From Candidatus Woesearchaeota archaeon (GTDB taxonomy: Archaea; Nanobdellota; Nanobdellia; Woesearchaeales; ARS49), in assembly GCA_030750765.1 (NCBI GenBank), contig JASMHM010000001.1:158541-222540 (forward strand): 64,000 bases of DNA. The letters run 5' to 3'. The notes under the pieces are model-generated. The model did no database searches. It was not told the origin of the DNA and saw only the letters and a list, made by a program, of their open reading frames with translations. Within the stretch, counting starts at the first letter, position 1. Every line of letters begins with the position of its first letter. The position numbers and the translations under genes are program-made. Below are positions 47,684 to 56,368 of this stretch, in pieces.

Positions 47684-48636
47684 AGAATACCGAACTGTTT
47701 GCCTATGAATAATACATAGAACAAGAGTAACATCCAACCCTCCCATTGCGTTATTTGCTTGTCTTGGGTCATGAAGAAGTATATGATCGTGGCCATTATC
47801 ATTATGGGCAGTCCTAAGTAGAGTATGCTTTGTGGGATGAGCAAAGCGCCAAACAATCCTGGTATGCCCATGACTGCGAAGGTGTTGAAGATGTTGCTGC
47901 CAAGAATGTTTCCTACGGCTATCTCTGGCTTTCCTTGGCGGGCTGCGGTTATGGAAACAACAAGTTCTGGGAGGCTGGTTCCTAGTGCAACTACCGTTAT
48001 TGCGATGATTTCTGTACCTATGCCAATTATCGTGCTTAGCTCTATGACAGATCGTACTGTGTAGTCTGCTCCGAAGTAGATGGCGATGGCGCTTGCCACG
48101 AGTATTAACCAAGTAGTAGTATGGATGGCCTCTCTTCTCATCTCTCCCTTCATCTCTTTCTTGATTTCTTTGTGCTTGTGCGTTTTTTGGACGCTCATCA
48201 TGTACATGAAGTAGATGAAGATGCCTGCCAACATAATCCCGGCCTCGCCTTTAGTGAAAATACCATCCCATATCGTTATGGCTAGTACGAAGCCAGAACC
48301 TACAAAGATGGGCAGGTCAACGTGGATGAGTTCGTAGGTTAGGATGAGTTTTTTGCTGACTATGGCACTTATGCCAAGAATAAGGAAAATGTTGGTGATG
48401 TTGCTTCCTATTACATTACCAACAACCATTTCGGATGTGCCTCGAAGCACGGCGAGTATGCTAGAAATTATTTCTGGCAGACTTGTGCCAATGCTTACTA
48501 TGGTGACTCCCACAATGAAAGCAGGAATACCCATTTTCTTTCCTATCTTTTCTGCTGCCCGGGTGAAGTAGTCAGCTGCCTTTACCAAGACTAAGAGTGC
48601 TACGATAAAGACCGCACTCCACAAGAGTAAGCTCAT
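47680..48636 (-). CDS. CaCA-family Na+/Ca2+ exchanger
   Basis: 318 residues, about ten TM helices with two inverted alpha repeats: SIGTSLPEIISSILAVLRG...GNVIGSNI and ALGTSLPELVVSITAARQG...GNILGSNIFN, which carry the Glu and Asn/Ser of the cation site. A Lys/His-rich cytoplasmic loop lies between the halves. It exports Ca2+ (or another cation) in exchange for Na+ or H+. Length fits archaeal homologues such as the NCX_Mj type. Confidence 0.95.
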   Translation of the reverse strand: MSLLLWSAVFIVALLVLVKAADYFTRAAEKIGKKMGIPAFIVGVTIVSIGTSLPEIISSILAVLRGTSEMVVGNVIGSNITNIFLILGISAIVSKKLILTYELIHVDLPIFVGSGFVLAITIWDGIFTKGEAGIMLAGIFIYFMYMMSVQKTHKHKEIKKEMKGEMRREAIHTTTWLILVASAIAIYFGADYTVRSVIELSTIIGIGTEIIAITVVALGTSLPELVVSITAARQGKPEIAVGNILGSNIFNTFAVMGIPGLFGALLIPQSILYLGLPIMIMATIIYFFMTQDKQITQWEGWMLLLFYVLFIGKQFGIL

Positions 48637-48673
48637 AACGGATGTTCAGTCTTGGAGCATAAAAATTGTTCGG

Positions 48674-49154
48674 TTATTCAAAAGGTATCTCATCCACCAC
48701 ACCCCATTCCCTAACGTCTCGGGAGGTCTTTGCTAGATGGATAGAAGTAATGGTAAATGAGACATCAACAGATGGCAAGCTAGAAGCGATGGAGTTCATT
48801 TTCTCCTCATCGAAATCAGCGTATAAGACACCAAGATGTGGCGTGTAGGATTCGTCGCTCTCGAAGAGCTCTCTGGCTAATTTTGCTGCGTTTGCCAATT
48901 GTACGCTTTCTACCCCGAGGAAGACACACCGGTCCTTGGTTCCTTTACCCGTAATGCGAACGTCTAGGGGAGAGAGTGTTTCCGCGAGCTGTTTTGCTAG
49001 GGCTTTGACGGTTTCGTAATCTTTGCGAATTCGAGGAAGCAGCGTGACGTGCAAGGGAAAAAAAAGGCGTGTTGTTAGTCGTGCACAGGTCTTTGGAAAG
49101 TTTTCGGAGTGATTCGTCTTTTGGGACGAGCCAAATGCTATAATGTTGATCCAT
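48674..49154 (-). CDS. 2H phosphoesterase (cyclic phosphodiesterase-like), frameshifted
   Basis: Two frames together make one protein: MDQHYSIWLVPKDESLRKLS in one frame (from 49154), then after an eight-base homopolymer (A at 49058-49065) PLHVTLLPRIRKDYETVK in the other. The joined 160-residue product has the typical start of 2H/CPDase-like enzymes, His-x-Thr in HVTL and a second His motif in TPHLGVLYADF, where Thr/Ser is Gly. It would act on cyclic phosphate ends of RNA or nucleotides. Frameshift may be a sequence error or real inactivation. Confidence 0.6.
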
Positions 49155-49235
49155 GTTGTCACCAGAAGGTGTGACCATAAAAAGATTGCTAGGTTCCTAA
49201 ACCTTATATACTCCATTTACCTCCTTATGGTTTAC

Positions 49236-50096
49236 ATGGGTGCAAAGGTCGCAGTGGTGCAAAGGCACCGTGAGGACTTCGAAGGCATTCGGTTTTCTGA
49301 GATGTTGCTCCAGCGTCATAACGTTGTGGATCACTTTCAATTTCCCGAGCACGTGCTGCACGAAGACTATGATATCGTTTTTTGTGGGAGTGTTTTCGAT
49401 TCTGACAATTTCTTGACAGGAGCAGACTTTGCTCGCGCTTGGAAGCAAAAGAGTAACGCACCCGTTATCCAGTATGGTATCAGCCCCAGACAGAGTCCTC
49501 ACATCGATGGTAACATTAAGAAAGATTGGGGTAGTAGGGGAGATCTTAGGAAGCACTATCCTTTGGTGGACCTGTTGTGCTCACCGCATCTCAAGCAAGT
49601 GCTATCTACTGGTCGGCTTTTGGACCTTGAGGAAATCTTTCCGCAAGTCAGCATCGACAGGAGTAGTGCTCCTGGCGTGCAGATTGCCGTCGTGCAAAGG
49701 CATCAAGGGTATAGAGAAAGCATTCGTCAAGCAGAACACACTATTAACCACCCAAATACCCTTGTTTATTATGACCGACCTGAAATGGTGGTGGAGGAGG
49801 CAGCTCAAGGCAGTTTTGGTCTTGTCGTCTGTGGGGGAGTGTTTGATTCATCAAAGTATGGATTTGTCGATCAGTTTGCTACAGCGTTGAAAGATGTTCG
49901 ACCAAACCTTTGGGTGGTGATGTGTCGTGAGGCAATGAACAATCCTGGCCCTATTGATGGTCGGGTTCCGAGAAAGTATCCAGATCATGCGCACTTGGTA
50001 GGTATGATTACGTCGCCTAAGCTTCATGCCTTGCGCCAGATAGGAGATGTTAGAAGGTTACCAAATCATTTTGCTAGTTTTGAATTGCAGAAGTAA
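49236..50096 (+). CDS. Tandem-duplicated Rossmann-like protein, unknown
   Basis: About 286 residues with two similar halves: each begins VAVVQRH / IAVVQRHQGYRES, continues with a D/G-rich strand YDIVFCGSVFDS / FGLVVCGGVFDSS, a D/A helix and P.IDG.I/V..., and ends with KLH/HLKQVL...G.L/V.RL. The halves are about 135 residues each. The fold looks alpha/beta (receiver- or flavodoxin-like), and a domain duplication is the safest reading. The ATG at 49236 fits the CTTATATA box (49203-49210) better than that at 49227. Confidence 0.65.
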   Translation: MGAKVAVVQRHREDFEGIRFSEMLLQRHNVVDHFQFPEHVLHEDYDIVFCGSVFDSDNFLTGADFARAWKQKSNAPVIQYGISPRQSPHIDGNIKKDWGSRGDLRKHYPLVDLLCSPHLKQVLSTGRLLDLEEIFPQVSIDRSSAPGVQIAVVQRHQGYRESIRQAEHTINHPNTLVYYDRPEMVVEEAAQGSFGLVVCGGVFDSSKYGFVDQFATALKDVRPNLWVVMCREAMNNPGPIDGRVPRKYPDHAHLVGMITSPKLHALRQIGDVRRLPNHFASFELQK

Positions 50097-50405
50097 TCAT
50101 TCAATCATTTCAATTTCGATGTTAAGACCCTCAGGGACTGGAACTTTCATGACGAGTCGGAGGGCGCGTTCGTCAAGGCCGAGATCGATAAGCCGCTTGT
50201 GGATGCGCATTTCGTAGCGTTCCCAGGTTGCCTTACCGTCCCCGCACGGACACTTCCGTGTGGTTACCTTAATCTTCTTTGTAGGAAGAGGGACGGGGCC
50301 TCGCATATGGACCCCTGTCTTGTCAGCAATATCTTGGATGTAAGCGCACGTCTGATTAATCTTATCGATGTCTATACTTGCCAGCTTGATTCGTGCTTTT
50401 TGCAT
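50097..50405 (-). CDS. rps10: Small ribosomal subunit protein uS10
   Basis: 102 residues, MQKARIKLASIDIDKINQTC start, GVHMRGPVPLPTKKIKVTTR and the C-terminal YEMRIHKRLIDLGLDERALR. All are archaeal uS10 hallmarks. It sits 15 nt after the EF-1alpha gene on the same strand, the conserved archaeal gene order. Confidence 0.97.
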   Translation of the reverse strand: MQKARIKLASIDIDKINQTCAYIQDIADKTGVHMRGPVPLPTKKIKVTTRKCPCGDGKATWERYEMRIHKRLIDLGLDERALRLVMKVPVPEGLNIEIEMIE

Positions 50406-50420
50406 TCCATAGTCAGGGCC

Positions 50421-51701
50421 TTACTTTTTTTCCACTAAGTCTATGCACATGCCTGCCGCGACAGTTAATCCACTGTCTCGGATGGCAAATCTGCTTAGCT
50501 GCGGAATGTCAGCCTGTTTTTCAATGCACAGTGCTTGGACAGGCTTCATCTGTACAATGGCTGCTTCGCCATTCTTGATGAAGTCTGGGTTTTCCCCAAT
50601 TTCCTCGCCAGATGCCGGGTTGATCTTTTTCTTGATCTCCGTCACTTGGCAAGCTACTTGCGCTGTGTGAATGTGGAATACAGGTGTATAGCCTACGGTG
50701 ATGACGCTTGGGTGGTTCATCACAACGATTTGTGCTGTGAATTCTGTGGCCACTTTTGCTGGGCTGCCAGCATCTGCCAATACGTCGCCTCTTGCGATGT
50801 CCTTACTTTCAATACCTCTAACGTTAAACCCAACATTGTCGCCAGGTCCTGCTTCTTGGTATTGTTCGTGGTGCATCTCGATGCTCTTTACTTCGCCAGC
50901 TGCTCCTTTTCCGGAACGGGCGGGCATCACGATGATCTTTTGGCCTACCTTCATGACGCCAGTCTCTACTCTACCTACAGGTACAGTTCCGATTCCGGCA
51001 ATCTTGTAGACATCCTGGATAGGAAGTCTTAATGGTAGTTCGGTTGGTTTTTCTGGTTCCTTCAACGCGTTTAGGGCGTCTAGTAAGGTTCCATCCTTGA
51101 ACCAACTTAGCTTGTCGCTTGGCTTTGCAACGTTGTCACCTGGATATGAGGCTACAGGTACGAATTTTACTTCGTCAGGGTTGAAGCCATACATCTTGAT
51201 CAGGTTTACAACATCATCTTTGATCTTGTTGAACTTTGCTTCATCGTAGTTGTCTACATCCATCTTGTTGATGGCTACGATTAGTTGTCCCACACCTAGC
51301 GTCTTGCACAAGAACACGTGTTCTTTTGTTTGTGCTTCAACACCTGTGTTGGAAACTACTAATACGGCGGCGTCTGCTTGGCTCGCGCCCGTAATCATGT
51401 TCTTGATGAAGTCTCTGTGTCCTGGAGCGTCAATAATCGTCCAGTCGAACTTGTCAGTGGAGAACTGCTTGTGAGCAAGGTCGATGGTGACTCCTCTTTC
51501 TCTCTCTTCTTTGAGGTTGTCCATGACGAATGCGAACTCAAATCCGCCTTTGCCTAGTTCTTCGGCTTTTTCTTTTAGCTTTCGGATGGCCGCATCATCG
51601 ATGCTTCCAGTATCAAATAGTAATCGTCCTACAGTCGTACTTTTACCTGCGTCTACGTGTCCTACGAACACAACATTCATATGTGGTTTTCCTTTTGCCA
51701 T
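50421..51701 (-). CDS. tef1: Translation elongation factor EF-1alpha
   Basis: 426 residues. GTPase motifs G1 [10 protein letters not shown]3 DAPGH, G4 NKMD are complete; the archaeal effector region [15 protein letters not shown] and the C-terminal beta-barrel domains follow. It delivers aminoacyl-tRNA to the ribosome. A small AT-rich promoter region precedes the start. Confidence 0.98.
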   Translation of the reverse strand: MAKGKPHMNVVFVGHVDAGKSTTVGRLLFDTGSIDDAAIRKLKEKAEELGKGGFEFAFVMDNLKEERERGVTIDLAHKQFSTDKFDWTIIDAPGHRDFIKNMITGASQADAAVLVVSNTGVEAQTKEHVFLCKTLGVGQLIVAINKMDVDNYDEAKFNKIKDDVVNLIKMYGFNPDEVKFVPVASYPGDNVAKPSDKLSWFKDGTLLDALNALKEPEKPTELPLRLPIQDVYKIAGIGTVPVGRVETGVMKVGQKIIVMPARSGKGAAGEVKSIEMHHEQYQEAGPGDNVGFNVRGIESKDIARGDVLADAGSPAKVATEFTAQIVVMNHPSVITVGYTPVFHIHTAQVACQVTEIKKKINPASGEEIGENPDFIKNGEAAIVQMKPVQALCIEKQADIPQLSRFAIRDSGLTVAAGMCIDLVEKK

Positions 51702-51809
51702 TAGTAGTTCTCCTATGTCTTTTCTTGAGAATTAAAAAAACGACGGTCCGTTTATAAAGGTAGCGGTTTTTTAGGTGGTATTTATAAGGCAATTGCGGGT
51801 GGTGTTGAT

Positions 51810-52283
51810 ATGCTAATCAACTCGTTTGATCAAACCAACCTCATGGACTGCGTGGATGTGGCTGAGGGATATACCTCCTTGAGAAACATCACTGAATAAG
51901 CGTTGTATCATAGCCCTATCTCGCTCGTTCCTGGCATCATTCGGAATCGGCTAGACAACCTGGCGGCCGAAACCCAGGTAGAGCAGTTGTGTAGGACAAT
52001 GGATGTTCATCCATCCAAGTTAGGTGTGCGTAACTCGCGCTTGGCTTGGGGTGTGTACATCGAGGTAGACAGCACTGAGCAGATTCCAAAAAAACATTCC
52101 GTTGCTGTCCGTCAAGGGTGGGATGTTGGCAATGTTGATGGGAGAAGCAGGCTCACCTCACAGCAATTGGTACAAGTGCATCAACTTCCATACTGCGTAC
52201 TGGAGAGACAAGGAGATTGCCCGGGAATTTTGCTAAAATACGATCTTGGCGATCAAGAATTTGTTATCGGATTCTTTATGTGA
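51810..52283 (+). CDS. Uncharacterised protein with in-frame TAA
   Basis: An ATTTATAAG element (about 51779-51787) lies 27 nt before the ATG at 51810, but that frame reads 29 codons and then a TAA (51897-51899). The same frame continues with 127 more codons of protein-like sequence (SPISLVPGIIRNRLDNLAAE, then LAWGVYIEVDSTEQIP) to TGA at 52281-52283. Without readthrough only the part from TTG at 51903 could be made, which has no promoter at the right distance. No domain recognised. Likely a nonsense-interrupted gene. It overlaps the end of the convergent aminotransferase gene by 8 nt. Confidence 0.5.
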
Positions 52284-53379
52284 GGTTGTTCAACACCTTA
52301 ATTGCCTTTCTTAGCACAGAATCTTTGGTTGCGAAGCAAATCCTGAAGTGCGTGTTCTTTTCTGAGAAGACGTTTCCGGGAACTACGAGCAGATTGTTCT
52401 TCACACAGTCCTTGATGAAACGATCTGCGTTGTAGGGATACTTGACAAAGGCATAGAAGGCCCCTTCAGGCTGTACGATGTCGTACTTGTCCTTCAATCC
52501 TTTGTAGACAATGTCCCTCTTCTTCTTGTAGGCCTTGGCATACTTCTTTACACTAGTGGAAAGCGCGGTGAGTGCGGCTTGTTGGAAGGGTGCAGGAGCA
52601 CACACATAGGTGAACTGTTGTTGTTTTATGGTCGCATCAATGATTGCTTGTGGTCCGCAACAATAACCTACTCGCCATCCGGTCATGGCATGACTTTTCG
52701 AGAAGCCGTTCAACGTTACCGTGTTCGTGTACACGCTTCCTATGCTAAAATGTTTTTTGGTGTAGGAAAACTCTTCATAGATCTCATCAGAGATGACTAG
52801 CGTGGCATGCTTCCTTGCGATACGAGCCACGGCCCGCAATTCCTTCTCATCATACATTTTTCCGGTAGGATTGTTTGGGCTGTTGATGAGGATAGCTTTC
52901 GTTTTTTTGGATGTTGCCTTTTCTAAACCTGCAAGGTCTATGCTAAAATCCTTGTTGGTAGGGATTTGGACAATCTTTGCCCCATACCGTAGCAAGAGCT
53001 GCTTGTATCCGACAAAGAAAGGATCCATGATGATCACTTCGTCCCCTGGATTGAGCAGTGCACAAAGCACGAGGTCTAGAGCTCCAGATACCGCACCGGT
53101 AATGAGTACTTGACTCTCTTTCACACGTATCTTGTTGTTCTTGAATTTTTGCACGATGGCTTTGCGTAGCGCAGGAATGCCTACGGTGGGCGTGTAGCCA
53201 TTGAGACCTTGCTTGATGGCTTTGATGGCTGCATTTTTGATGGGTGGTGGCGTGTCGAAGTCTGGCTTGCCTACCGAGAGATCAATAGGATTCTTCATCT
53301 TGCTGGCCATCTCAAACATTTTGCGTACGCCAGACACGCTCATCCGTTTTACATTCCTATTCAAGGTTAACCACCTCAT
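52276..53379 (-). CDS. PLP-dependent aminotransferase (class I, AspC/aromatic type)
   Basis: 367 residues. The PLP Lys is in NGFSKSHAMTGWRVGY; SPNNPTGKMY, ISDEIYEEF and PEGAFYAFVKYP are class I fold signatures. It is the last gene after tyrA and pheA, so transamination of phenylpyruvate/hydroxyphenylpyruvate to Phe/Tyr is the likely job. The ATG at 53379 overlaps pheA by 23 nt; another start at 53343 is possible. Confidence 0.9.
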   Translation of the reverse strand: MRWLTLNRNVKRMSVSGVRKMFEMASKMKNPIDLSVGKPDFDTPPPIKNAAIKAIKQGLNGYTPTVGIPALRKAIVQKFKNNKIRVKESQVLITGAVSGALDLVLCALLNPGDEVIIMDPFFVGYKQLLLRYGAKIVQIPTNKDFSIDLAGLEKATSKKTKAILINSPNNPTGKMYDEKELRAVARIARKHATLVISDEIYEEFSYTKKHFSIGSVYTNTVTLNGFSKSHAMTGWRVGYCCGPQAIIDATIKQQQFTYVCAPAPFQQAALTALSTSVKKYAKAYKKKRDIVYKGLKDKYDIVQPEGAFYAFVKYPYNADRFIKDCVKNNLLVVPGNVFSEKNTHFRICFATKDSVLRKAIKVLNNLT

Positions 53380-54157
53380 AACTTCCAAACACGCGAACTT
53401 TCGCACTTTTCTGTAGTTGAGCTATGGCGTCGTGCACGTTCTTGCTTTCTTGATTGCCTTGGATGTCACAGTAAAAATGGTACTCTCCCATCTTCTTTCC
53501 GGAAGGGAAACTTTCTATTTTGGTAAGGTTGATGCGGTTGTTCGCAAAGCAAGATAGTAAGTCTCGTAGCAGGCCTTGCTTGTCCTTAACCGGTATGATC
53601 ATGAGACTCGTCCTCACATTCTTCTTTGTTGTTTTGGTTTCCTTATTTCCAAAAAGTATGAAACGAGTTATGTTTTGGTGGTTGTCCTCCACGTTTTTCT
53701 TGAGTATGACTAGTTTGTTTGCTTTGGCTGCTGCCTCTGCCCCTATGGCTGCGTAGGAAGGGTCCTTTGCTGCTAGCTCCATGGCTGTAGAGGTCGAGGG
53801 GGTTTCCATGATGGATACTCCTTTCATTTTTTGTAGTACTTTGGAGCACTGTGCGAGCGCTTGTGGATGGGATGCTACGATGCTGAAATCTTTCGTTTGC
53901 GAGGCCAAACAGTGATGGATGGGTAGGTTGAATGCTTTGCTTACGGAAAAGTTGTGCTTGAGGAGTGCTGCAAAGCTCTCTCTGACAGAACCTCGCAGCA
54001 TGTTTTCTATAGGTGCAAGCCCTTGCTCGGCCTTTCCACGAGCTACCGCTTCATAAATCTCTTCAATAGTCGGACAGAGAAGAAAGTCTGCTTTTACGGC
54101 TTGCTTTGCTGCAAGATAGCAGTAGCTGTTTTCCGGCCCTAGGACTGCTACTTTCAC
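53357..54157 (-). CDS. pheA: Prephenate dehydratase
   Basis: 266 residues. The PDT domain has LAPIENMLRGSV and the catalytic Thr-Arg-Phe in HQNITRFILFG; the ACT domain follows (LMIIPVKDKQGLLRDLLSCF, ESFPSGKKMGEYHFY), which in homologues binds Phe for feedback control. It converts prephenate to phenylpyruvate. It overlaps tyrA by ATGA. Confidence 0.95.
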   Translation of the reverse strand: MKVAVLGPENSYCYLAAKQAVKADFLLCPTIEEIYEAVARGKAEQGLAPIENMLRGSVRESFAALLKHNFSVSKAFNLPIHHCLASQTKDFSIVASHPQALAQCSKVLQKMKGVSIMETPSTSTAMELAAKDPSYAAIGAEAAAKANKLVILKKNVEDNHQNITRFILFGNKETKTTKKNVRTSLMIIPVKDKQGLLRDLLSCFANNRINLTKIESFPSGKKMGEYHFYCDIQGNQESKNVHDAIAQLQKSAKVRVFGSYEVVNLE

Positions 54158-54957
54158 AGGAACCTCACCAGCTTGTTGATCTTGTCGCGCATGCTTGTGG
54201 TGAGCTTGCCAAAATGTTTTTGGCAGTCTTCGATAAATCTTGCCACTCCCTTCTTGTCTTCAGCCCGTATAGCACCTTCCAGTTGGTCTGTTGCTTTTTT
54301 GTACGCCTTTGCGACCTGCTTTGCGTAAGGATTCTCTGTTTCAATGTCTGTGTACAGTTCTGTTGGAGCGTCTAGGGCCCTACGTGCGATAGCTAGCTTG
54401 ATGCGATAGATGGGCGAGGTGAGCACTCCTTTGGGCTTGTAATGTAGTTGTTTCATAGCATGTGCAAAGGTAAAATTGCTCATGTGCGTCAAGCACTGCA
54501 CTATTGCCATGTGCTTGTCGTGTGTTCTTGGCGTCATGGTAGACACGTTTAATCCCATTTTTTTGAGTGATTGTGCGTACCAGGTATGGCTTCCGCGTAC
54601 GGGACATAGCACGAACTGTTGACCTTTCAATCCCACGCTTGGTCCGAAGACAGGATGTGAGCCTACGACATTTGCCTTGCTGTACTTTTTCATGGCTTGA
54701 CAAGGCTTTACCTTTACGGAAGTAAAGTCTGTAAGTATGGCACCTTTGCGCACATGCTTGCCTACACTCTTGATGACGTTGACCGTGTCGCGTATAGGTA
54801 CAGTGATAATGACAAGATCTGCTTGTGCTGCAGCTTGTGATGGTTTGAGCTTTGTGGTTCTGCTAGCTACCACAACAGTGTGACCTTGCTTGCGGAACGC
54901 TTTGACGAACAATCGCCCCATTTTCCCCTTGCCACCAATGATGGCTACCTTAGCCAT
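54154..54957 (-). CDS. tyrA: Prephenate dehydrogenase
   Basis: 267 residues. The Rossmann loop is GGKGKMGRLF, followed by VVVASRTTKLK, DLVIITVPIRDT and NVVGSHPVFGPSVGLKGQQFVLC, with the conserved SHPVFGP segment of prephenate dehydrogenases. It oxidises prephenate to 4-hydroxyphenylpyruvate using NAD(P)+. Encoded between chorismate mutase and pheA. Confidence 0.93.
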   Translation of the reverse strand: MAKVAIIGGKGKMGRLFVKAFRKQGHTVVVASRTTKLKPSQAAAQADLVIITVPIRDTVNVIKSVGKHVRKGAILTDFTSVKVKPCQAMKKYSKANVVGSHPVFGPSVGLKGQQFVLCPVRGSHTWYAQSLKKMGLNVSTMTPRTHDKHMAIVQCLTHMSNFTFAHAMKQLHYKPKGVLTSPIYRIKLAIARRALDAPTELYTDIETENPYAKQVAKAYKKATDQLEGAIRAEDKKGVARFIEDCQKHFGKLTTSMRDKINKLVRFL

Positions 54958-55861
54958 GTTGTTCTTGCTTACTCTTTTCTAGGATGAGTTCGAATAGCTT
55001 TTGGATGAACTGTGGGTCATCAAAGCCTAGCTCCTTGAATTGTTCAGCTCGTTTTTTGATCATGGCGAACTCTCTTTCCTTGTCTTCTGTGGGTAGGCCG
55101 TGTTCAGTTTTGTATTCTGCGATGGGTTTGGCGAGTTCGTACCTCTTAGCAAGTGTTTGCAAGATCTCTGTGTCTAGCTTGTCCAAGGCTGTTCTTGCTT
55201 CTTGAAGATCCATTTCTGTCCGAACAGCGTACGGTCTTAAAAAGCTATCCCCTGGGGGGATAACCGAGGGGTCAGATTCGTGCAACCACCTGTATGCAGG
55301 TTGCGGTCCCCGACCCCACGTCCGTGCTAGCGTGTGGACGCCTTCCCAGTCTGTGGCCACGCGTACACGAGAGGTGTCCTCTGGCACGGTGGTTGCAGGT
55401 ACGAACCAGATCGCTTTGCAGGGCAATCCTGGAAAGTGTCGTCTGTCGTCATCCACCAAGCAGGCGATATCTAGTTTTTTGCATGCCTCGCTTTTGTCCT
55501 CCGCCCCCACTATGTCTTTGAAGTACTTGGTTAGTCCATGCATGGCTAGCTTCTGCTCTGCAAATCCTAGTCGGCAGGGAGGTCTCTTTGTTATCAAGTA
55601 GAGTTCCTTTTGCTGGGCTAGCCTACGAAGTGTCTCTTCCACTTGCGGATGCAATTCTGCGTTGAGCGTGATCTCCTCATTGTTGGCGATGAGCTCTTCT
55701 TTTAGGCGAGCGTAGTTTTCTTCCCCAATAATGTTGATCATCTCAGTGGTTTCGGTTTGGTGTCCGAACAAGAGCCATCCGGCGTTCATGCTTGCCCAGT
55801 CCTTTTTCCACTTTTGATGATTCGTTATCGTTCCGTCAAAATCTATTCCTATTCTATCCAT
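54950..55861 (-). CDS. HAD-phosphatase/chorismate mutase fusion
   Basis: 303 residues. The N-terminal about 200 residues are HAD-like (IGIDFDGTITNHQKWKKDW, LITKRPP, LVDDDRRHF), a subfamily also encoded at 59557-60102. The C-terminal about 85 residues are an AroQ-type chorismate mutase (LQEARTALDKLDTEILQTLA, RYELAKPIAEYKTEHGL, EDKEREFAMIKKRAEQF). The mutase makes prephenate for the next two enzymes. Why a phosphatase-like domain is attached is unknown; it could be a leftover fusion or regulate flux. Overlaps tyrA by 8 nt. Confidence 0.85.
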   Translation of the reverse strand: MDRIGIDFDGTITNHQKWKKDWASMNAGWLLFGHQTETTEMINIIGEENYARLKEELIANNEEITLNAELHPQVEETLRRLAQQKELYLITKRPPCRLGFAEQKLAMHGLTKYFKDIVGAEDKSEACKKLDIACLVDDDRRHFPGLPCKAIWFVPATTVPEDTSRVRVATDWEGVHTLARTWGRGPQPAYRWLHESDPSVIPPGDSFLRPYAVRTEMDLQEARTALDKLDTEILQTLAKRYELAKPIAEYKTEHGLPTEDKEREFAMIKKRAEQFKELGFDDPQFIQKLFELILEKSKQEQHG

Positions 55862-55863
55862 GA

Positions 55864-56274
55864 TTACCCCCTGAAAGCAAGCGCGAGAACAAAGCTTGCT
55901 AGCATGATGCCTAGAGGTAGATGTTTTGGCACCCCTAGCCCCATGATGAGCAATCCTAAGGTTAGTACGGCAAGACCGCCACCTATTTTGATGATTCTTG
56001 TGTTGACCATTCCTAAGAGTACAGGCCCTATGCCTGCTGCTAGCGCTACCACGATGGTAGCGATGAGTCCTGCGAGGACTGCTGCCAGCATCCTCTGCTG
56101 GATGCCTCCTTTGAGCAGTGCAGCAGCAAGTATGGCTGCAGGTCCAGCCATAAACAGTATGGCTATCGCTGGTGCGTTCTCCACTTGGAAGAAGCCTGCC
56201 ATTGCGGCCAGGGCCACATGTCCATCTACCCCACTCATACCCATGAGCATGGCTAGTGTTCCTGCTTGTTTCAT
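55864..56274 (-). CDS. Four-TM membrane protein at head of aromatic operon
   Basis: 136 residues, about four hydrophobic segments (VALAAMAGFFQVENAPAIAI, AIGILFMAGPAAILAAALL-like, AAVLAGLIATIVVALAAGIG, GGLAVLTLGLLIMGLGV). No family recognised. Two bases separate it from the HAD-mutase gene; an ACTTAAGG element is centred about 26 nt before the ATG. It may move an aromatic compound or be unrelated. Confidence 0.55.
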   Translation of the reverse strand: MKQAGTLAMLMGMSGVDGHVALAAMAGFFQVENAPAIAILFMAGPAAILAAALLKGGIQQRMLAAVLAGLIATIVVALAAGIGPVLLGMVNTRIIKIGGGLAVLTLGLLIMGLGVPKHLPLGIMLASFVLALAFRG

Positions 56275-56337
56275 GGTATGAATAAGCTAGACAACCTTAA
56301 GTAGTTAATTGCAGAATATTCAAGTATTAAGCATAAA

Positions 56338-56347
56338 TTTTATAAAT
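56338..56347 (+). promoter_or_regulatory. TATA box of Lrp-type regulator
   Basis: TTTTATAAAT is centred about 26 nt before the ATG at 56369 and is the strongest TATA box in the divergent region. The 95 bp between it and the aromatic operon are AT-rich, with CTTAA...TTAAG-type arms, as expected for an Lrp/AsnC-controlled region. Confidence 0.5.
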
Positions 56348-56368
56348 AATGGGATAATATACGAAAAT

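Noticed and set aside
47684-48112. N-terminal extension of the Nudix gene by more than 140 residues
   Set aside because: The extension is an antisense-like His/Arg-rich translation of the exchanger gene in another frame; the Nudix fold begins at the ATG at 47683, which overlaps the exchanger stop as ATGA.
5162-52283. Genome-wide reassignment of TGA (or other stop) to an amino acid
   Set aside because: Many genes here end properly at TGA (for example kae1, lonB, uS10, the HIT gene and several ATGA overlaps), and interruptions involve TGA, TAA and TAG. No tRNA for a stop codon is seen in the window. Sequence error or gene decay explains the data better.
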